A stretch of 64,000 bases of DNA from assembly GCA_903929045.1 (NCBI GenBank), contig CAIYTE010000187.1, positions 1 to 64,000 of the forward strand, read 5' to 3'. Below the pieces are notes generated by a model. The model did no database searches. It saw only the letters and a program-made list of their open reading frames with translations, and was not told the origin of the DNA. Shown here piece after piece: positions 26,164-35,600 of the stretch. Numbering within the stretch: the first letter of the stretch is position 1; every line of letters starts with the position of its first letter. The position numbers and the translations under genes were made by a program. Source of the DNA: an uncultured Hyphomicrobiales bacterium (GTDB lineage: Bacteria > Pseudomonadota > Alphaproteobacteria > Rhizobiales > Xanthobacteraceae).

Positions 26164-27108
26164 ATGGACGCGATCTTTCTCTCATCCGGCGACGTCATCG
26201 CCGACCGCCGCTTCGAATACGCCCGCGACCTCGTCGCCGAGGGCGACTTCGCGGCGGCGGCGGATTTGCTGGAGCAGACGCTGGAACTGGCGCCCGGCTA
26301 TGCGGCCGCGTGGTTCACCCTGGGTGAGGTGCGGGAGCGGCTCGGCGCGCGTGACGCGGCGGCGGCGGCGTTCGGCAAGGCGGCGGCCGCCGATCCGCAG
26401 GATCGGCATGGCGCCAACCTGCACCTGATCCGGCTCGGCGTCGCGCCTGCCACTGCGATGCCCGAAAGCTACGTGCGGAGCCTTTTCGACGGCTACGCGC
26501 CGAAGTTCGACCATGCGCTGACGCAGGGTCTGAGCTACCGCGCGCCGGAATTGCTGTTGCAGGCGGTACAGGCGAGCGGCGCGGCGATGACGTTTGCCCA
26601 CGCACTCGACCTCGGCTGCGGCACCGGTTTGGGCGGCGCGGCGTTCAAGCCGTTTTGCGCGAAGCTCACCGGCGTCGATCTGTCGCCTGCCATGCTGGCG
26701 CAGGCGAAAGCGAAAAATATCTACGACCGGCTGGACGCGGGCGATGTGGTCTCTTTTCTCGACGCCGGGACCGCGCGCTACGATTTCATTCTCGCAGCCG
26801 ACGTCTTCATGTATCTCGACGACCTGCATCCGGTGCTTGCTGCGGTGAAACGCGCGATGACGCCGGGCGCGCTGTTGGCCTTCAGCGTCGAAACGCATGA
26901 TGGCGATGGCGTCATGCTGCGCGACACGTTGCGCTACGCCCACGGCGCGGCGCATGTCCGCGCCGCGCTCGCGGTCGCGGGCCTCACGCTCATCACTCTC
27001 GAGCCCGCCACCACACGCACAGAAAAAGGCGTGCCGGTGCCGGGGTTGATCGCGGTGGCTCTTCTCCCTCCCCCCTTGCGGGGGAGGGTTGGGGAGGGGG
27101 GGCATTGA
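26164..27108 (+). CDS. TPR-containing SAM-dependent methyltransferase
   Basis: A 314-residue protein. Residues about 15-90 contain two TPR-like helical repeats (FEYARDLVAEGDFAAAADLLEQ, then AAWFTLGEVRERLG). The C-terminal part is a class I methyltransferase with motif I LDLGCGTGLGG near residue 148 and the acidic VDLS strand after it. The last 15 residues come from a family-C palindrome (from 27061), so the native C-terminus is altered. The stop TGA overlaps the TTG start of the helicase gene. Position suggests a link to the repair cluster, but the target is unknown. Confidence 0.85.
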   Translation: MDAIFLSSGDVIADRRFEYARDLVAEGDFAAAADLLEQTLELAPGYAAAWFTLGEVRERLGARDAAAAAFGKAAAADPQDRHGANLHLIRLGVAPATAMPESYVRSLFDGYAPKFDHALTQGLSYRAPELLLQAVQASGAAMTFAHALDLGCGTGLGGAAFKPFCAKLTGVDLSPAMLAQAKAKNIYDRLDAGDVVSFLDAGTARYDFILAADVFMYLDDLHPVLAAVKRAMTPGALLAFSVETHDGDGVMLRDTLRYAHGAAHVRAALAVAGLTLITLEPATTRTEKGVPVPGLIAVALLPPPLRGRVGEGGH

Positions 27109-27219
27109 CGACATCGCGTTCACGCATTCACCCCCCTCCCGACGCGCCACCAGCGAGTTCACGCGCGTCTTCGACGCACGATGGCGCGTCGACCTCCCCC
27201 GCTAGGGGGGAGGTGAAGG
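27061..27219. repeat. Family-C palindromic element entering two genes
   Basis: Left arm CTCCCCCCTTGCGGGGGAG-GGTTGGGGAGGGG, right arm CCCCCCTCCCGAC...GACCTCCCCCGCTAGGGGG-GAGGTGAAGG. It contains the stop of the methyltransferase gene and the start region of the helicase gene, and is in frame with each where it is coding. The same family recurs at 29780 and 47578. Confidence 0.85.
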
Positions 27220-29750
27220 AAGAGCTCCTGCCCGAGCGCTTTGAGCGCTGGTTCGCGCAGCGCGGCTGGGTGCCGCGCGCGCATCAGCTCGAACTGCTGG
27301 CAAAGGCGCGCGACGGCCGTTCGTCGCTGCTGATCGCGCCGACCGGCGGCGGCAAGACGCTCGCTGCTTTCCTGCCGACGCTCGTGGAGTTGAGCGAGCG
27401 TGGGGCTGCGCCGAAAAACCTGAAATCCACCGGCCGCAGCGTCGCGCGCAGCCAGGGTCTGCACACGCTCTACATCTCGCCGCTGAAAGCGCTCGCCGTC
27501 GATATCGCGCGCAATCTGGAAACGCCGGTGCGCGAGATGAACCTGCCGATCCGGCTGGAGACCCGCACCGGGGACACGCCGGCGTCGAAGCGCATGCGCC
27601 AGCGTCGCGATCCGCCGGATATTTTGCTGACCACGCCCGAACAGCTCGCGCTACTGCTTGCCACCGCCGACGCGCCCTATCTGTTCGGCACGCTCAAGCG
27701 TGTCATCCTCGACGAACTGCATTCGCTGGTGACGTCCAAACGGGGAGACCTGCTGTCGCTCGGTCTGGCGCGATTGTTCAAGCTGGCGCCGCAGCTTGCC
27801 ACCGTGGGGCTGTCCGCGACGGTCGCCGATCCCGATGAACTGTGCCGCTATCTGGTGCCGCAGCCGCTGGAAGGCGCGGCCAATTCTTCTCAGAGCATGG
27901 CAGATCTCGTCGTTGCCGCGTCCGGCGTGCCGCCGCAGGTGTCGATGCTCGACACGGAGCAGCGTCTGCCTTGGGCCGGGCATTCGGCGCGCCATGCGCT
28001 CGGCGAAATCTACGGCCTCATCAAGCAGCACAAGACGACGCTCGTTTTCGTCAACACGCGCATGCAGGCCGAATTCCTGTTTCAGGAACTGTGGGGCGTC
28101 AACGACGACAACCTTGCCATCGCCTTGCATCACGGCTCGCTCGATGTCGCGCAGCGCCGCAAAGTCGAAGACGCCATGACGGCCGGCAAACTGCGCGCGG
28201 TGGTCTGTACCTCGTCGCTCGATCTCGGCGTCGACTGGGGCGACGTCGATCTCGTGATCAATGTCGGCGCACCGAAAGGCTCCTCGCGCCTGATGCAGCG
28301 CGTCGGCCGCTCCAACCACCGCTGGGATGAGCCGTCGAAAGCCGTGCTGGTGCCAGCCAACCGCTTCGAAGTGCTGGAATGCCGCGCTGCCATCGACGCC
28401 GTCGCAGACAATGCGCAGGACACGCCGCCTTTGCGGACTGGCGCGCTCGACGTGCTGTGCCAGCACATTCTCGGCCGCGCCTGCGGCGAACCGTTCACGT
28501 CGGATGAGCTGTTCGCCGAAGTGCGCGCCGCGGCGCCTTACGCCTCGCTGACGCGTGGCGATTTCGACGCCGCCGTCGATTTTGTCGCCACCGGCGGTTA
28601 CGCGCTGAAGGCCTACGAACGCTTCGCCAAAATCCGGCAGGGCAAGGACGGCAAGTGGCGCGTCACGCATCCGCGCGTCGCGCAGCGCTACCGCATGAAT
28701 ATCGGCACCATCGTCGAAGCCGACATGCTGAAGGTGCGGCTGATGCGCTCGCGTCGCGGCGGCTCGGCGATGATCCCGCGCGGCGGGCGGATGCTCGGGC
28801 AGGTCGAGGAATATTTCGTCGAGATGCTCAATGTCGGCGACAGTTTCGTTTTCGCCGGCGAAGTCCTGAAATACGAGGCGCTTGTCGAGGACGAAGTCTA
28901 CGTCTCGCGTTCCAATGCCAAGGATCCGAAAGTGCCGTCGTATGAGGGCGGCAAGTTTCCGCTGTCGACTTATCTCGCGGCGCGCGTGCGCGGCATTCTC
29001 GCCGACAAGGACGCCTGGCGTGCGCTGCCCGCGCAGGTGCGCGAGTGGCTCGAGATCCAGCAATGGCGTTCGATGCTGCCGCCGTCCGGCGATCTGCTGG
29101 TCGAGACCTTTCCACGCGGCGAGAAATTCTATCTCGTTTGCTATCCGTTCGAGGGCCGTCTGGCACACCAGACGCTGGGCATGCTGCTGACGCGCCGGCT
29201 GGAGCGGGCCGGCATGAAGCCGCTCGGTTTTGTCGCCAATGAATATGCGCTCGCCGTCTGGGGTCTCGGCGATCTCGGTCAGCGCGTCACGCGCGGCGAC
29301 CTGTCGCTGGCGGAACTTTTCAACGAAGACATGCTTGGCGACGATCTCGAGGAATGGCTCGCCGAATCGGCGCTGATGAAGCGCACCTTCCGCTCCTGCG
29401 CCATCATCGCCGGCCTGATCGAGCGAAGGTTCCCGGGCGAGGAAAAGTCCCGCCGCCAGCTGACGATTTCCACCGACCTCGTCTATGACGTGTTGCGCAA
29501 ACATCAGCCGGATCACATTCTGCTGCGGGCGGCGCGTGCCGACGCGTCGACCGGTTTGCTCGACATCAAGCGGCTCGGCGAAATGCTCTCGCGCGTCCGT
29601 GGCCGAATCGTCCATAAAGCCCTGGACCACGTTTCGCCGCTCGCGGTTCCCGTGATGCTGGAGATCGGCCGCGAGACGGTTTATGGCGAGGCCGGCGACG
29701 CGCTGCTGGCCGAAGCCGCCGACGATCTGATCAAGGAAGCGATGAGTTGA
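27105..29750 (+). CDS. Lhr-like DEXH helicase of the ligase-associated repair cluster
   Basis: An 881-residue helicase (845 if translation starts at GTG 27213). Walker A is APTGGGKT near residue 80, followed by motif II DELH near 203 and STA-like GLSATVAD. A second RecA domain has TLVFVNTRMQAEF and GRSNHRW, and a long C-terminal winged-helix/Lhr region follows. In the conserved cluster it acts with the ligase, exonuclease and PdeM. The TTG at 27105 overlaps the upstream stop. Residues 1-37 are encoded by a family-C palindrome and look low-complexity (Pro/Ser/Ala-rich), so the real start may be GTG 27213. It overlaps pdeM by 4 nt. Confidence 0.9.
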   Translation: MTTSRSRIHPPPDAPPASSRASSTHDGASTSPARGEVKEELLPERFERWFAQRGWVPRAHQLELLAKARDGRSSLLIAPTGGGKTLAAFLPTLVELSERGAAPKNLKSTGRSVARSQGLHTLYISPLKALAVDIARNLETPVREMNLPIRLETRTGDTPASKRMRQRRDPPDILLTTPEQLALLLATADAPYLFGTLKRVILDELHSLVTSKRGDLLSLGLARLFKLAPQLATVGLSATVADPDELCRYLVPQPLEGAANSSQSMADLVVAASGVPPQVSMLDTEQRLPWAGHSARHALGEIYGLIKQHKTTLVFVNTRMQAEFLFQELWGVNDDNLAIALHHGSLDVAQRRKVEDAMTAGKLRAVVCTSSLDLGVDWGDVDLVINVGAPKGSSRLMQRVGRSNHRWDEPSKAVLVPANRFEVLECRAAIDAVADNAQDTPPLRTGALDVLCQHILGRACGEPFTSDELFAEVRAAAPYASLTRGDFDAAVDFVATGGYALKAYERFAKIRQGKDGKWRVTHPRVAQRYRMNIGTIVEADMLKVRLMRSRRGGSAMIPRGGRMLGQVEEYFVEMLNVGDSFVFAGEVLKYEALVEDEVYVSRSNAKDPKVPSYEGGKFPLSTYLAARVRGILADKDAWRALPAQVREWLEIQQWRSMLPPSGDLLVETFPRGEKFYLVCYPFEGRLAHQTLGMLLTRRLERAGMKPLGFVANEYALAVWGLGDLGQRVTRGDLSLAELFNEDMLGDDLEEWLAESALMKRTFRSCAIIAGLIERRFPGEEKSRRQLTISTDLVYDVLRKHQPDHILLRAARADASTGLLDIKRLGEMLSRVRGRIVHKALDHVSPLAVPVMLEIGRETVYGEAGDALLAEAADDLIKEAMS

Positions 29751-30586
29751 AACGCGGTGCATTAAATCGAAGCGCTGCTCTTTCTTCTCCCTCCCCCCTT
29801 GTGGGGGAGGGTTGGGGAGGGGGGTATGCTGCGGAGTTCGCGCCGGATGACTCACCCCCCTCCCGACCGGCTGCGCCGGTCGACCTCCCCCGCAAGGGGG
29901 GAGGTGAAGAGAGGCGACACGACATTCTTCTCGCTGGCGCGGCGCTCGTCGCCGATCCTTCCGGCATTTTGTATTGGCCCGAGCACGGCGTGCTCGTCGT
30001 CGCCGATCTGCATCTTGAAAAAGGCTCGAGCTACGCCGCGCGCGGCCAGTTCCTGCCGCCCTACGACACGGCGGCGACTCTGGCGCGGCTGGCGAAACTC
30101 ATCGCGCAGTACGCGCCGCGCATGGTCATCGCGCTCGGCGACAGTTTTCATGACGGCGGCGGCCCGGCGCGGCTGCAGCCGGGCGATCGCGAAAGCCTGT
30201 CGGCGCTGCAACGCGGCCGGGACTGGATCTGGATTACCGGCAATCACGATCCGGAGCCCGCGGAGAACATCGGCGGCTCGTTCCACGAAACCGTGGTTCT
30301 CGGCGCGCTGACCTTCCGTCATCTGCCGACCGGCTTTGCCAATGAAGTCTGCGGCCATCTGCATCCGGTGGCGCGCATCGCGCATCGCGGCCGTGCGGTC
30401 AGCCGCCGCTGCTTTGCCGCCGACGAGACGCGCATGGTGATGCCGGCCTTCGGCTCGTTCACTGGTGGCTTGAACATTCGCGACGCGGCCTTCGCCGATC
30501 TGTTCGGCACGCTCGCCTTCACGGCGCATATGCTCGGCGAAGGCCGGCTCTACGCCTTCACCGCGAAAAGGTGCCTGGCGGATTGA
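29747..30586 (+). CDS. pdeM: Ligase-associated DNA damage response endonuclease PdeM
   Basis: A 279-residue metallophosphoesterase. Active-site motifs are DLHLEKG (about 87), GDSFHDGG (about 131), GNHDPEP (about 165) and GHLHP (about 203). Family members start a few residues before ALVADPSGILYWPE, but here about 50 residues precede it. These are encoded across a family-C palindrome (29780-29910) without any in-frame stop. A TTG at 29747 overlaps the helicase stop. The only other in-frame start I find before the conserved part is a GTG inside the repeat. The enzyme domain itself looks intact. Confidence 0.88.
   Translation: MKRGALNRSAALSSPSPLVGEGWGGGYAAEFAPDDSPPSRPAAPVDLPRKGGGEERRHDILLAGAALVADPSGILYWPEHGVLVVADLHLEKGSSYAARGQFLPPYDTAATLARLAKLIAQYAPRMVIALGDSFHDGGGPARLQPGDRESLSALQRGRDWIWITGNHDPEPAENIGGSFHETVVLGALTFRHLPTGFANEVCGHLHPVARIAHRGRAVSRRCFAADETRMVMPAFGSFTGGLNIRDAAFADLFGTLAFTAHMLGEGRLYAFTAKRCLAD
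29780..29910. repeat. Family-C palindromic element inside the pdeM reading frame
   Basis: CTCCCCCCTTGTGGGGGAG-GGTTGGGGAGGGG on the left, CCCCCCTCCCGACCGGCTGC...GACCTCCCCCGCAAGGGGG-GAGGTGAAG on the right. It is translated in one open frame as the N-terminal extension of PdeM. Confidence 0.85.
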
Positions 30587-30597
30587 CGGCTCTTGAC

Positions 30598-30725
30598 GTC
30601 ATCGTCCGCGAACGATCCGCGTCGTACCCCGCTCCCTCCGTCATACCCCGCGAAGGCGGGGTATCCAGCGCTGTCTTTTCACGTCGGTACGAAGGGCTGG
30701 ATCGTCCGCCTTCGCGGACGATGAC
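30598..30725. repeat. Family-B palindromic element at a convergent junction
   Basis: A composite: GTCATCGTCCGCGAACGATCC, then GTCATACCCCGCGAAGGCGGGG-TATCCAGC and GCTGGATCGTCCGCCTTC-GCGGACGATGAC. It lies 11 nt after the pdeM stop and 31 nt before the TIGR02186-type gene stop. Confidence 0.8.
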
Positions 30726-30756
30726 GGCGGAGAGTCTGGACGATGATGGTGAGAGG

Positions 30757-31536
30757 CTAATCCCTCCTAAACACCACGCTGCCGAACCAGCCGATGAACA
30801 AAGCCATCAGCGCCGTGACCATGCCGTAGAGCAGGCCGCGGTCACGCGCGGCGTCGGCGACATATTGTTCGAAGCCGGCCTTGATCACTTCCAGCGCGGT
30901 GCCGGTGCGCGTCACCATCGCGCCATTGGCGAACAGTTTGACATCGACGTTGAAATTGCCGGTCGGCACGTTCGACGGGATCGGAATCGCGACGCGGAAC
31001 ACCGTCGGAGTCAGGAAGGTCACCGCCGTGCTGTCCTGCCGGTACAGGCCGTGCTGCGTCTCCAGCCGCACGAACGCCAGGCGGAACGGATCGTCGGGCA
31101 CGGTGTCGGCGAAATCGCCGCCGACGCGCTGCGTCAGCAGAAAGTTGTCGAGCCCGAGCTGCAGGCTGCGCCGCGTATCCACCGGCGCGATGGTCTCGAC
31201 CGGCCGGTTTGTGAGGATGGCGAGATAGGACGGCACGCGCAGGAATTCGCGCGAGTCGACATTGACCCAGATGCCGGCGACGCGTTCCTTGCGCCGGGTC
31301 TTCAGTGTTTGACTGGGGCCGGACACGGTGACGACGAGATTATAGTTTGCCTGCGGCAAGGTCTTGCCGGGATCGGGCTCGATGGTGCCGAACAGCACCA
31401 GATCGTCGCCGACAAAGCTCGACGTAATGGCGATGCGGTGGTTCGACAGCGACACCACCAGCCGCTCGGCCATCGCCGGCGCAACGCCGCCGAGCGTCAA
31501 GGCGAGGGCAAGGATGAGGGCGCGATGCCGCATCAT
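30757..31536 (-). CDS. TIGR02186-type membrane-anchored periplasmic protein
   Basis: A 259-residue protein with a signal peptide (residues 1-23, cleaved after AMA) and one C-terminal transmembrane helix near residues 237-255, ending in a basic tail. The extracytoplasmic part has HRIAITSSFVGDDLVLFGTIEP, characteristic of the TIGR02186 family. These proteins are regularly encoded with TauE/SafE exporters, as here: its ATG overlaps the TauE stop by ATGA. Its function is inferred only from that pairing, probably as an accessory to sulfur-compound export. Confidence 0.82.
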   Translation of the reverse strand: MMRHRALILALALTLGGVAPAMAERLVVSLSNHRIAITSSFVGDDLVLFGTIEPDPGKTLPQANYNLVVTVSGPSQTLKTRRKERVAGIWVNVDSREFLRVPSYLAILTNRPVETIAPVDTRRSLQLGLDNFLLTQRVGGDFADTVPDDPFRLAFVRLETQHGLYRQDSTAVTFLTPTVFRVAIPIPSNVPTGNFNVDVKLFANGAMVTRTGTALEVIKAGFEQYVADAARDRGLLYGMVTALMALFIGWFGSVVFRRD

Positions 31537-32456
31537 TCCATCCCCACCAGACGCAGCGAATAGAAATCGTCCGGCACGACGACCAACTGATAGGCAAAGC
31601 GCAGGCCGACCGCGAACACCAACAAGCCCAGCAGCAGGCGCAGGCGTTCGCCGCGCATCTTCTGTCCGGTGCGCACGCCGAACTGCGCGCCGATGACGCC
31701 GCCGACCATCAGGATCAAAGCCAGCACGGCGTCGACAAGATGATTGGTCGCGGCATGCATCACGGTCGCCGACGCCATCGTGATCAGCGTCAGCACCATC
31801 GACGTGCCGATCACGGTCGCCGTCGGCACGCGCAGGAAATAAATGAGCATCGGCACGAGGAGAAAGCCGCCGCCGATGCCCATGATGGCGCCGACAAAGC
31901 CGATGGTGAAGCCGATCGCCCACACCGGAATGGCGGAGACGTAAATCTTGGAGCGCTTGAAGCGCATCTTCAGCGGCAGACCGTGCAGCCAGGTGTGGCT
32001 GCCGGGGCGGCGCAAGGTCGCCGGCATGCCGCGCCGCGCCCGCAACTCGGACTTCACGGCTTCATAGATCATCATACCGCCGACGGCGGTGAGCAGCGTC
32101 ACGTAAGACAGTCCGATCATGAGATCGAGCTGGTCCATCTCGCGCAATTTCGTGAACAGCCAGACGCCGACCGCGGTGCCGAGAATGCCGGCGCTGAGCA
32201 GCATCATGCCGAGCGCCAGGTCGATGGCACGCTTACGCCAGTAATTGATCGCGCCGGTGAAGGACGAGGCGGCGATGTGGCTGGCGACGCTCGCCACCGC
32301 GACGGCGGGCGAGATGCCGATGAAAATCAGCAGCGGCGTCATCAGGAAGCCGCCGCCGATGCCGAACATGCCGGAGATGAAGCCGACCGCGAGCCCCATC
32401 CCCAGGACGAGGAAGATGTTGACGGGCAGATCGGCGATCGGCAGGTAAATTTGCAA
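31533..32456 (-). CDS. TauE/SafE-family sulfite exporter-like permease
   Basis: A 307-residue membrane protein with eight or nine helices and two copies of the TauE repeat: VGFISGMFGIGGGFLMTPLLI near the N-terminus and TIGFVGAIMGIGGGFLLVPML in the second half. The family exports sulfite or sulfoacetate-related anions, but specificity is not readable from sequence. The start is TTG at 32456 (MQIYLPIAD), the position family members use; the Shine-Dalgarno there is weak. It is coupled to the TIGR02186-type gene by a 4-nt overlap. Confidence 0.88.
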   Translation of the reverse strand: MQIYLPIADLPVNIFLVLGMGLAVGFISGMFGIGGGFLMTPLLIFIGISPAVAVASVASHIAASSFTGAINYWRKRAIDLALGMMLLSAGILGTAVGVWLFTKLREMDQLDLMIGLSYVTLLTAVGGMMIYEAVKSELRARRGMPATLRRPGSHTWLHGLPLKMRFKRSKIYVSAIPVWAIGFTIGFVGAIMGIGGGFLLVPMLIYFLRVPTATVIGTSMVLTLITMASATVMHAATNHLVDAVLALILMVGGVIGAQFGVRTGQKMRGERLRLLLGLLVFAVGLRFAYQLVVVPDDFYSLRLVGME

Positions 32457-32604
32457 ACGGCATCGTCCGGGGTTTGAGGCCAGGTGGCCCCGGAGCCGGC
32501 CCGAGCCGGCAATTACGTCGCAGTGTTAACACCGGCGCGCGATGAATCGCCGGTGATTGTGGCGCACAATCCCACCGCCGACGGCTTTTGCAAATGAAAG
32601 TTTG

Positions 32605-32630
32605 GCTAGACCCTTAATGCCGGGTCTAGC
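32605..32630 (-). terminator. Stem-loop at the end of the PodJ-like gene
   Basis: A 9-bp stem GCTAGACCC (32605-32613) with GGGTCTAGC (32622-32630). The right arm holds the TAG stop of the PodJ-like gene. Only a weak T-rich run follows on the minus strand, so termination is plausible but not certain. Confidence 0.5.
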
Positions 32631-35600
32631 GGTTGCTGGTCTGCAGCGAGCCGAGCGACAGCGGACCGACCTGACGGGGGCGGGCCGTCGGCGCGCTGCT
32701 GATGCCATCCCAGCCACCGGCCGGCTCCGCCACCGCGATCGCATCCTGCGGCTGCGGCTCGACCTGGAAGTTCTGCACCGCGCGCTGGGCGGCGGCGAGG
32801 GTCTCGGCATCCATGTGGGTGGCGATTTCGTCGCGTTTCTTGGCCGATTCCTTGTCGCCTTGCGCGGCGGCCAGCGAGAACCACTGATAGGACTCGGCGG
32901 CATTCTTTTCGGTGCCGAGGCCGCGGGCGCACAGCACACCGAGATTGTACTGGCTGTCGGCGACGCCGCGCTGGGCGGCCTTGCGGAACCACTGCGCCGC
33001 GTTGACGTAGTCAGGCTTGCCATCGGCGCCTTCGGCGTAGAGCACCGCGAGGTTATGCATGGCCTTGCCGTTACCCTTGCCGGCGGCGGCGAGGTACAGC
33101 TTGCGCGCGGTGACGAGGTCCTTTTTCACGCCTTGGCCCTTTTCGAGCAGGCTGGCGTAACGGAACTGCGCGGGCGCCAGACCCTTGGCGGCGGCGCGCT
33201 CGAACCAGCGCGCGGCATCGTCGAGCGCGACCGGAACGCCGCGGCCTTCGGCAAAGCGCACCGCGACTTCGTAGGACGCGGCGGCGTCGCCGGCGATGGC
33301 GGCGCTGCGCAGCTTGTTGCCGCCGATGGCGGCCGGCAGACGGTCGGTGAGCGAGGCGGTCGGCGCATTGGACGGCAGCGTCACCGGCGTGCGGGCGACA
33401 TTCGGCATCGGGATCGAGCCGGTCACGTCCGCCGAAGCGATCGGCGCGGCAGCCGGCGCAGGCACGGTCGCGGGCCGCGATGTCATCACCGGCGGGCTGA
33501 GCAGCGACGGCATGGACTGCGTCATGCTCGGCGACGTGTAGTCGAGCGGCGGCGAGACAATGGACGTCGCGCCGGACGGGCGGGCGGGCGCCAGCGGACT
33601 GGCGGCGCGCTTGGGTGTCGAACCGGTATCGAGATCGTCGTCGGCGACGCGGCTGGCAGTCTTGGTGCTGCTGCCCTTGCCGAATTCGAAATAGGTGCCG
33701 GCGATCTGCACCGCGCCGACCGTGACGGCGACGATGCTGGCGGCGATGAACAGCTGCTTGACCCGCTTCACCAGCTTGCCGCGCAGCGACGGCGCGTCCG
33801 GATCATCGAGTTCCATGATGTCGGCCAGGGGCGCGACGGGCGGCGGCGGCGAACGCTCGGCCTTGGTCTGCAACGCGGCGTTGGCGGCGCGGCGCGCCGC
33901 GGCGATGAAACCGGACTTGCCGGCCGCGGCATTGGGACCGGCGCCGCCGAGGGCGGCTTCGGACGCGGCAATGCGCGCGCCGGGGTTGGCGCGGAATTTC
34001 GGCGGACCCGAACCGGGTTCGAGCGGCTCGTCCGGCGGCAGGTCGGGATTGATCGGCAGATTGTGCGCTTGCGGTAGACGCTTCTGCGCCGGCGCGGGCT
34101 CAGGCGCCTGCTGTTGCGGCGCCTGGCGCTGCACCGGCTGCTGGAATTGCTGCTGCGCCGGTTGGGCCAAGCGCGGCTCTTCGTAATGCTGTTGAACGGG
34201 CTCAGGCTGCGGCGCCACGAAATGCTGCGCGGGCTGGGGATCGACGACCGCACGGGCCACGACGCGGCCGATCGGCTGGCGCGCTTCGTTGAATTCCTCG
34301 ACGCTGACCGGACGCTTGCGCGCCGGCACGGCCGCATGGTCGCCCATGGGATGACCCATCGGCGTCGGCGGCGGCGCCATCGGCGGCGCGGCGGCCGGCT
34401 GCGGACCGCTGCGAATGCCGCTTTCGAGCTTCGACAGGCGGTCGACCAAGGTGCCGAGCGTGCCGTTGACCTGATGCAGCGCATCCTGCGTGCGGGCCAT
34501 GTCGTTCTTGAGATCGTCAACGGCCGGCGACGGCTCGGCGCGCAATCCGCTGCTGGTCTTGTTGGTGCGCAGCTCTTCCATGTGCACCAGAAGATCGGCG
34601 AGGCCGCGTTCGACCGCTTCGAGGTGGCCGAGGCGAGAATCCGAGGCGTCGAGGCGCTGTACCAGCGCCACGATCTGATCTTCGAGGTGCGTGGAGGCGA
34701 GCGAGTCGCCGCGGTTCTGCTGGATCAGTTCGATCTTGTCGGACAGCGATTGCACCAGCGATTCCAGCATCGGCGGCACATTGGCGCCGGCTTCGGAACG
34801 CTGCGCCAGCGCGTCGGCCAGCGCCGTGATGCGGTGTTCGAGATGGTTGAGCGCGTCGCTGCCGGACGCCGCCGCCGCGAGATGCTCGACGCGGTCGGCC
34901 AGTTGCTCGACGTGCTGCGCGAGGCCGGTGACGGCGTCGGTCGAGGCGACATGGCTCGCCATATCGCGCAAGGTCGTGATCGCGTGTTCGAGCTGGTGCA
35001 GTGTCTCGGGGTTCTTGTCGGCGACGATCAGGTCGATCTTGTGCGCCAGTCCGGCGACGGCGTCGTTGAAGCCGACGAGATTTTCAGCGGGCGTCAGCGT
35101 GCGCAGCGCGTCGCGCACTTCGGCGAGGCCGTGTTCGACGCCGGTCAGCTGGTTGGCATCGACGCCGGCCTGCTTGCCCTCAGCGATGCGGTGCGTGAGG
35201 CCCTGGATTTGGCGCTCAATGGTGTCGATCGCCTGGCGCGGCATGGCGTCGGTCAGCGCATGCGCGATGTCGCCGAGTTCGGCGCGCAAGGCGTTGATGG
35301 CTTCCTCGACGCCCGGCTTGCGCAGGGTTTCGATCTGATTGGTGATCTTGCGGAGCTGATCCTCGAGACCCGACAGATCCTGCTGCGGCACCGGCATCAG
35401 CACTGGCTGCGGCGCGGGTTGGACCACGGCGGGCGCCGCCTGCTGGCGTTGCGGCGCGGCCGCCATCGGTTGCTGACCCAGCTGCGGCTGGCCGTTCAGC
35501 GCACGCTGGCGCGCGGCGATTTCGGCAATCGCCAAATCCAGCGCGGGCGGCATGCGCACCGGGGGCACATTCGGCAGTGCCTGCTGAAAACCCGGCTGCG

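Noticed and set aside
27651-29855. 734-codon minus-strand open frame across the helicase gene
   Set aside because: It is the antisense shadow of the Lhr-like gene in GC-rich sequence. It has no recognisable domain and its composition is Arg/His/Gln-rich.
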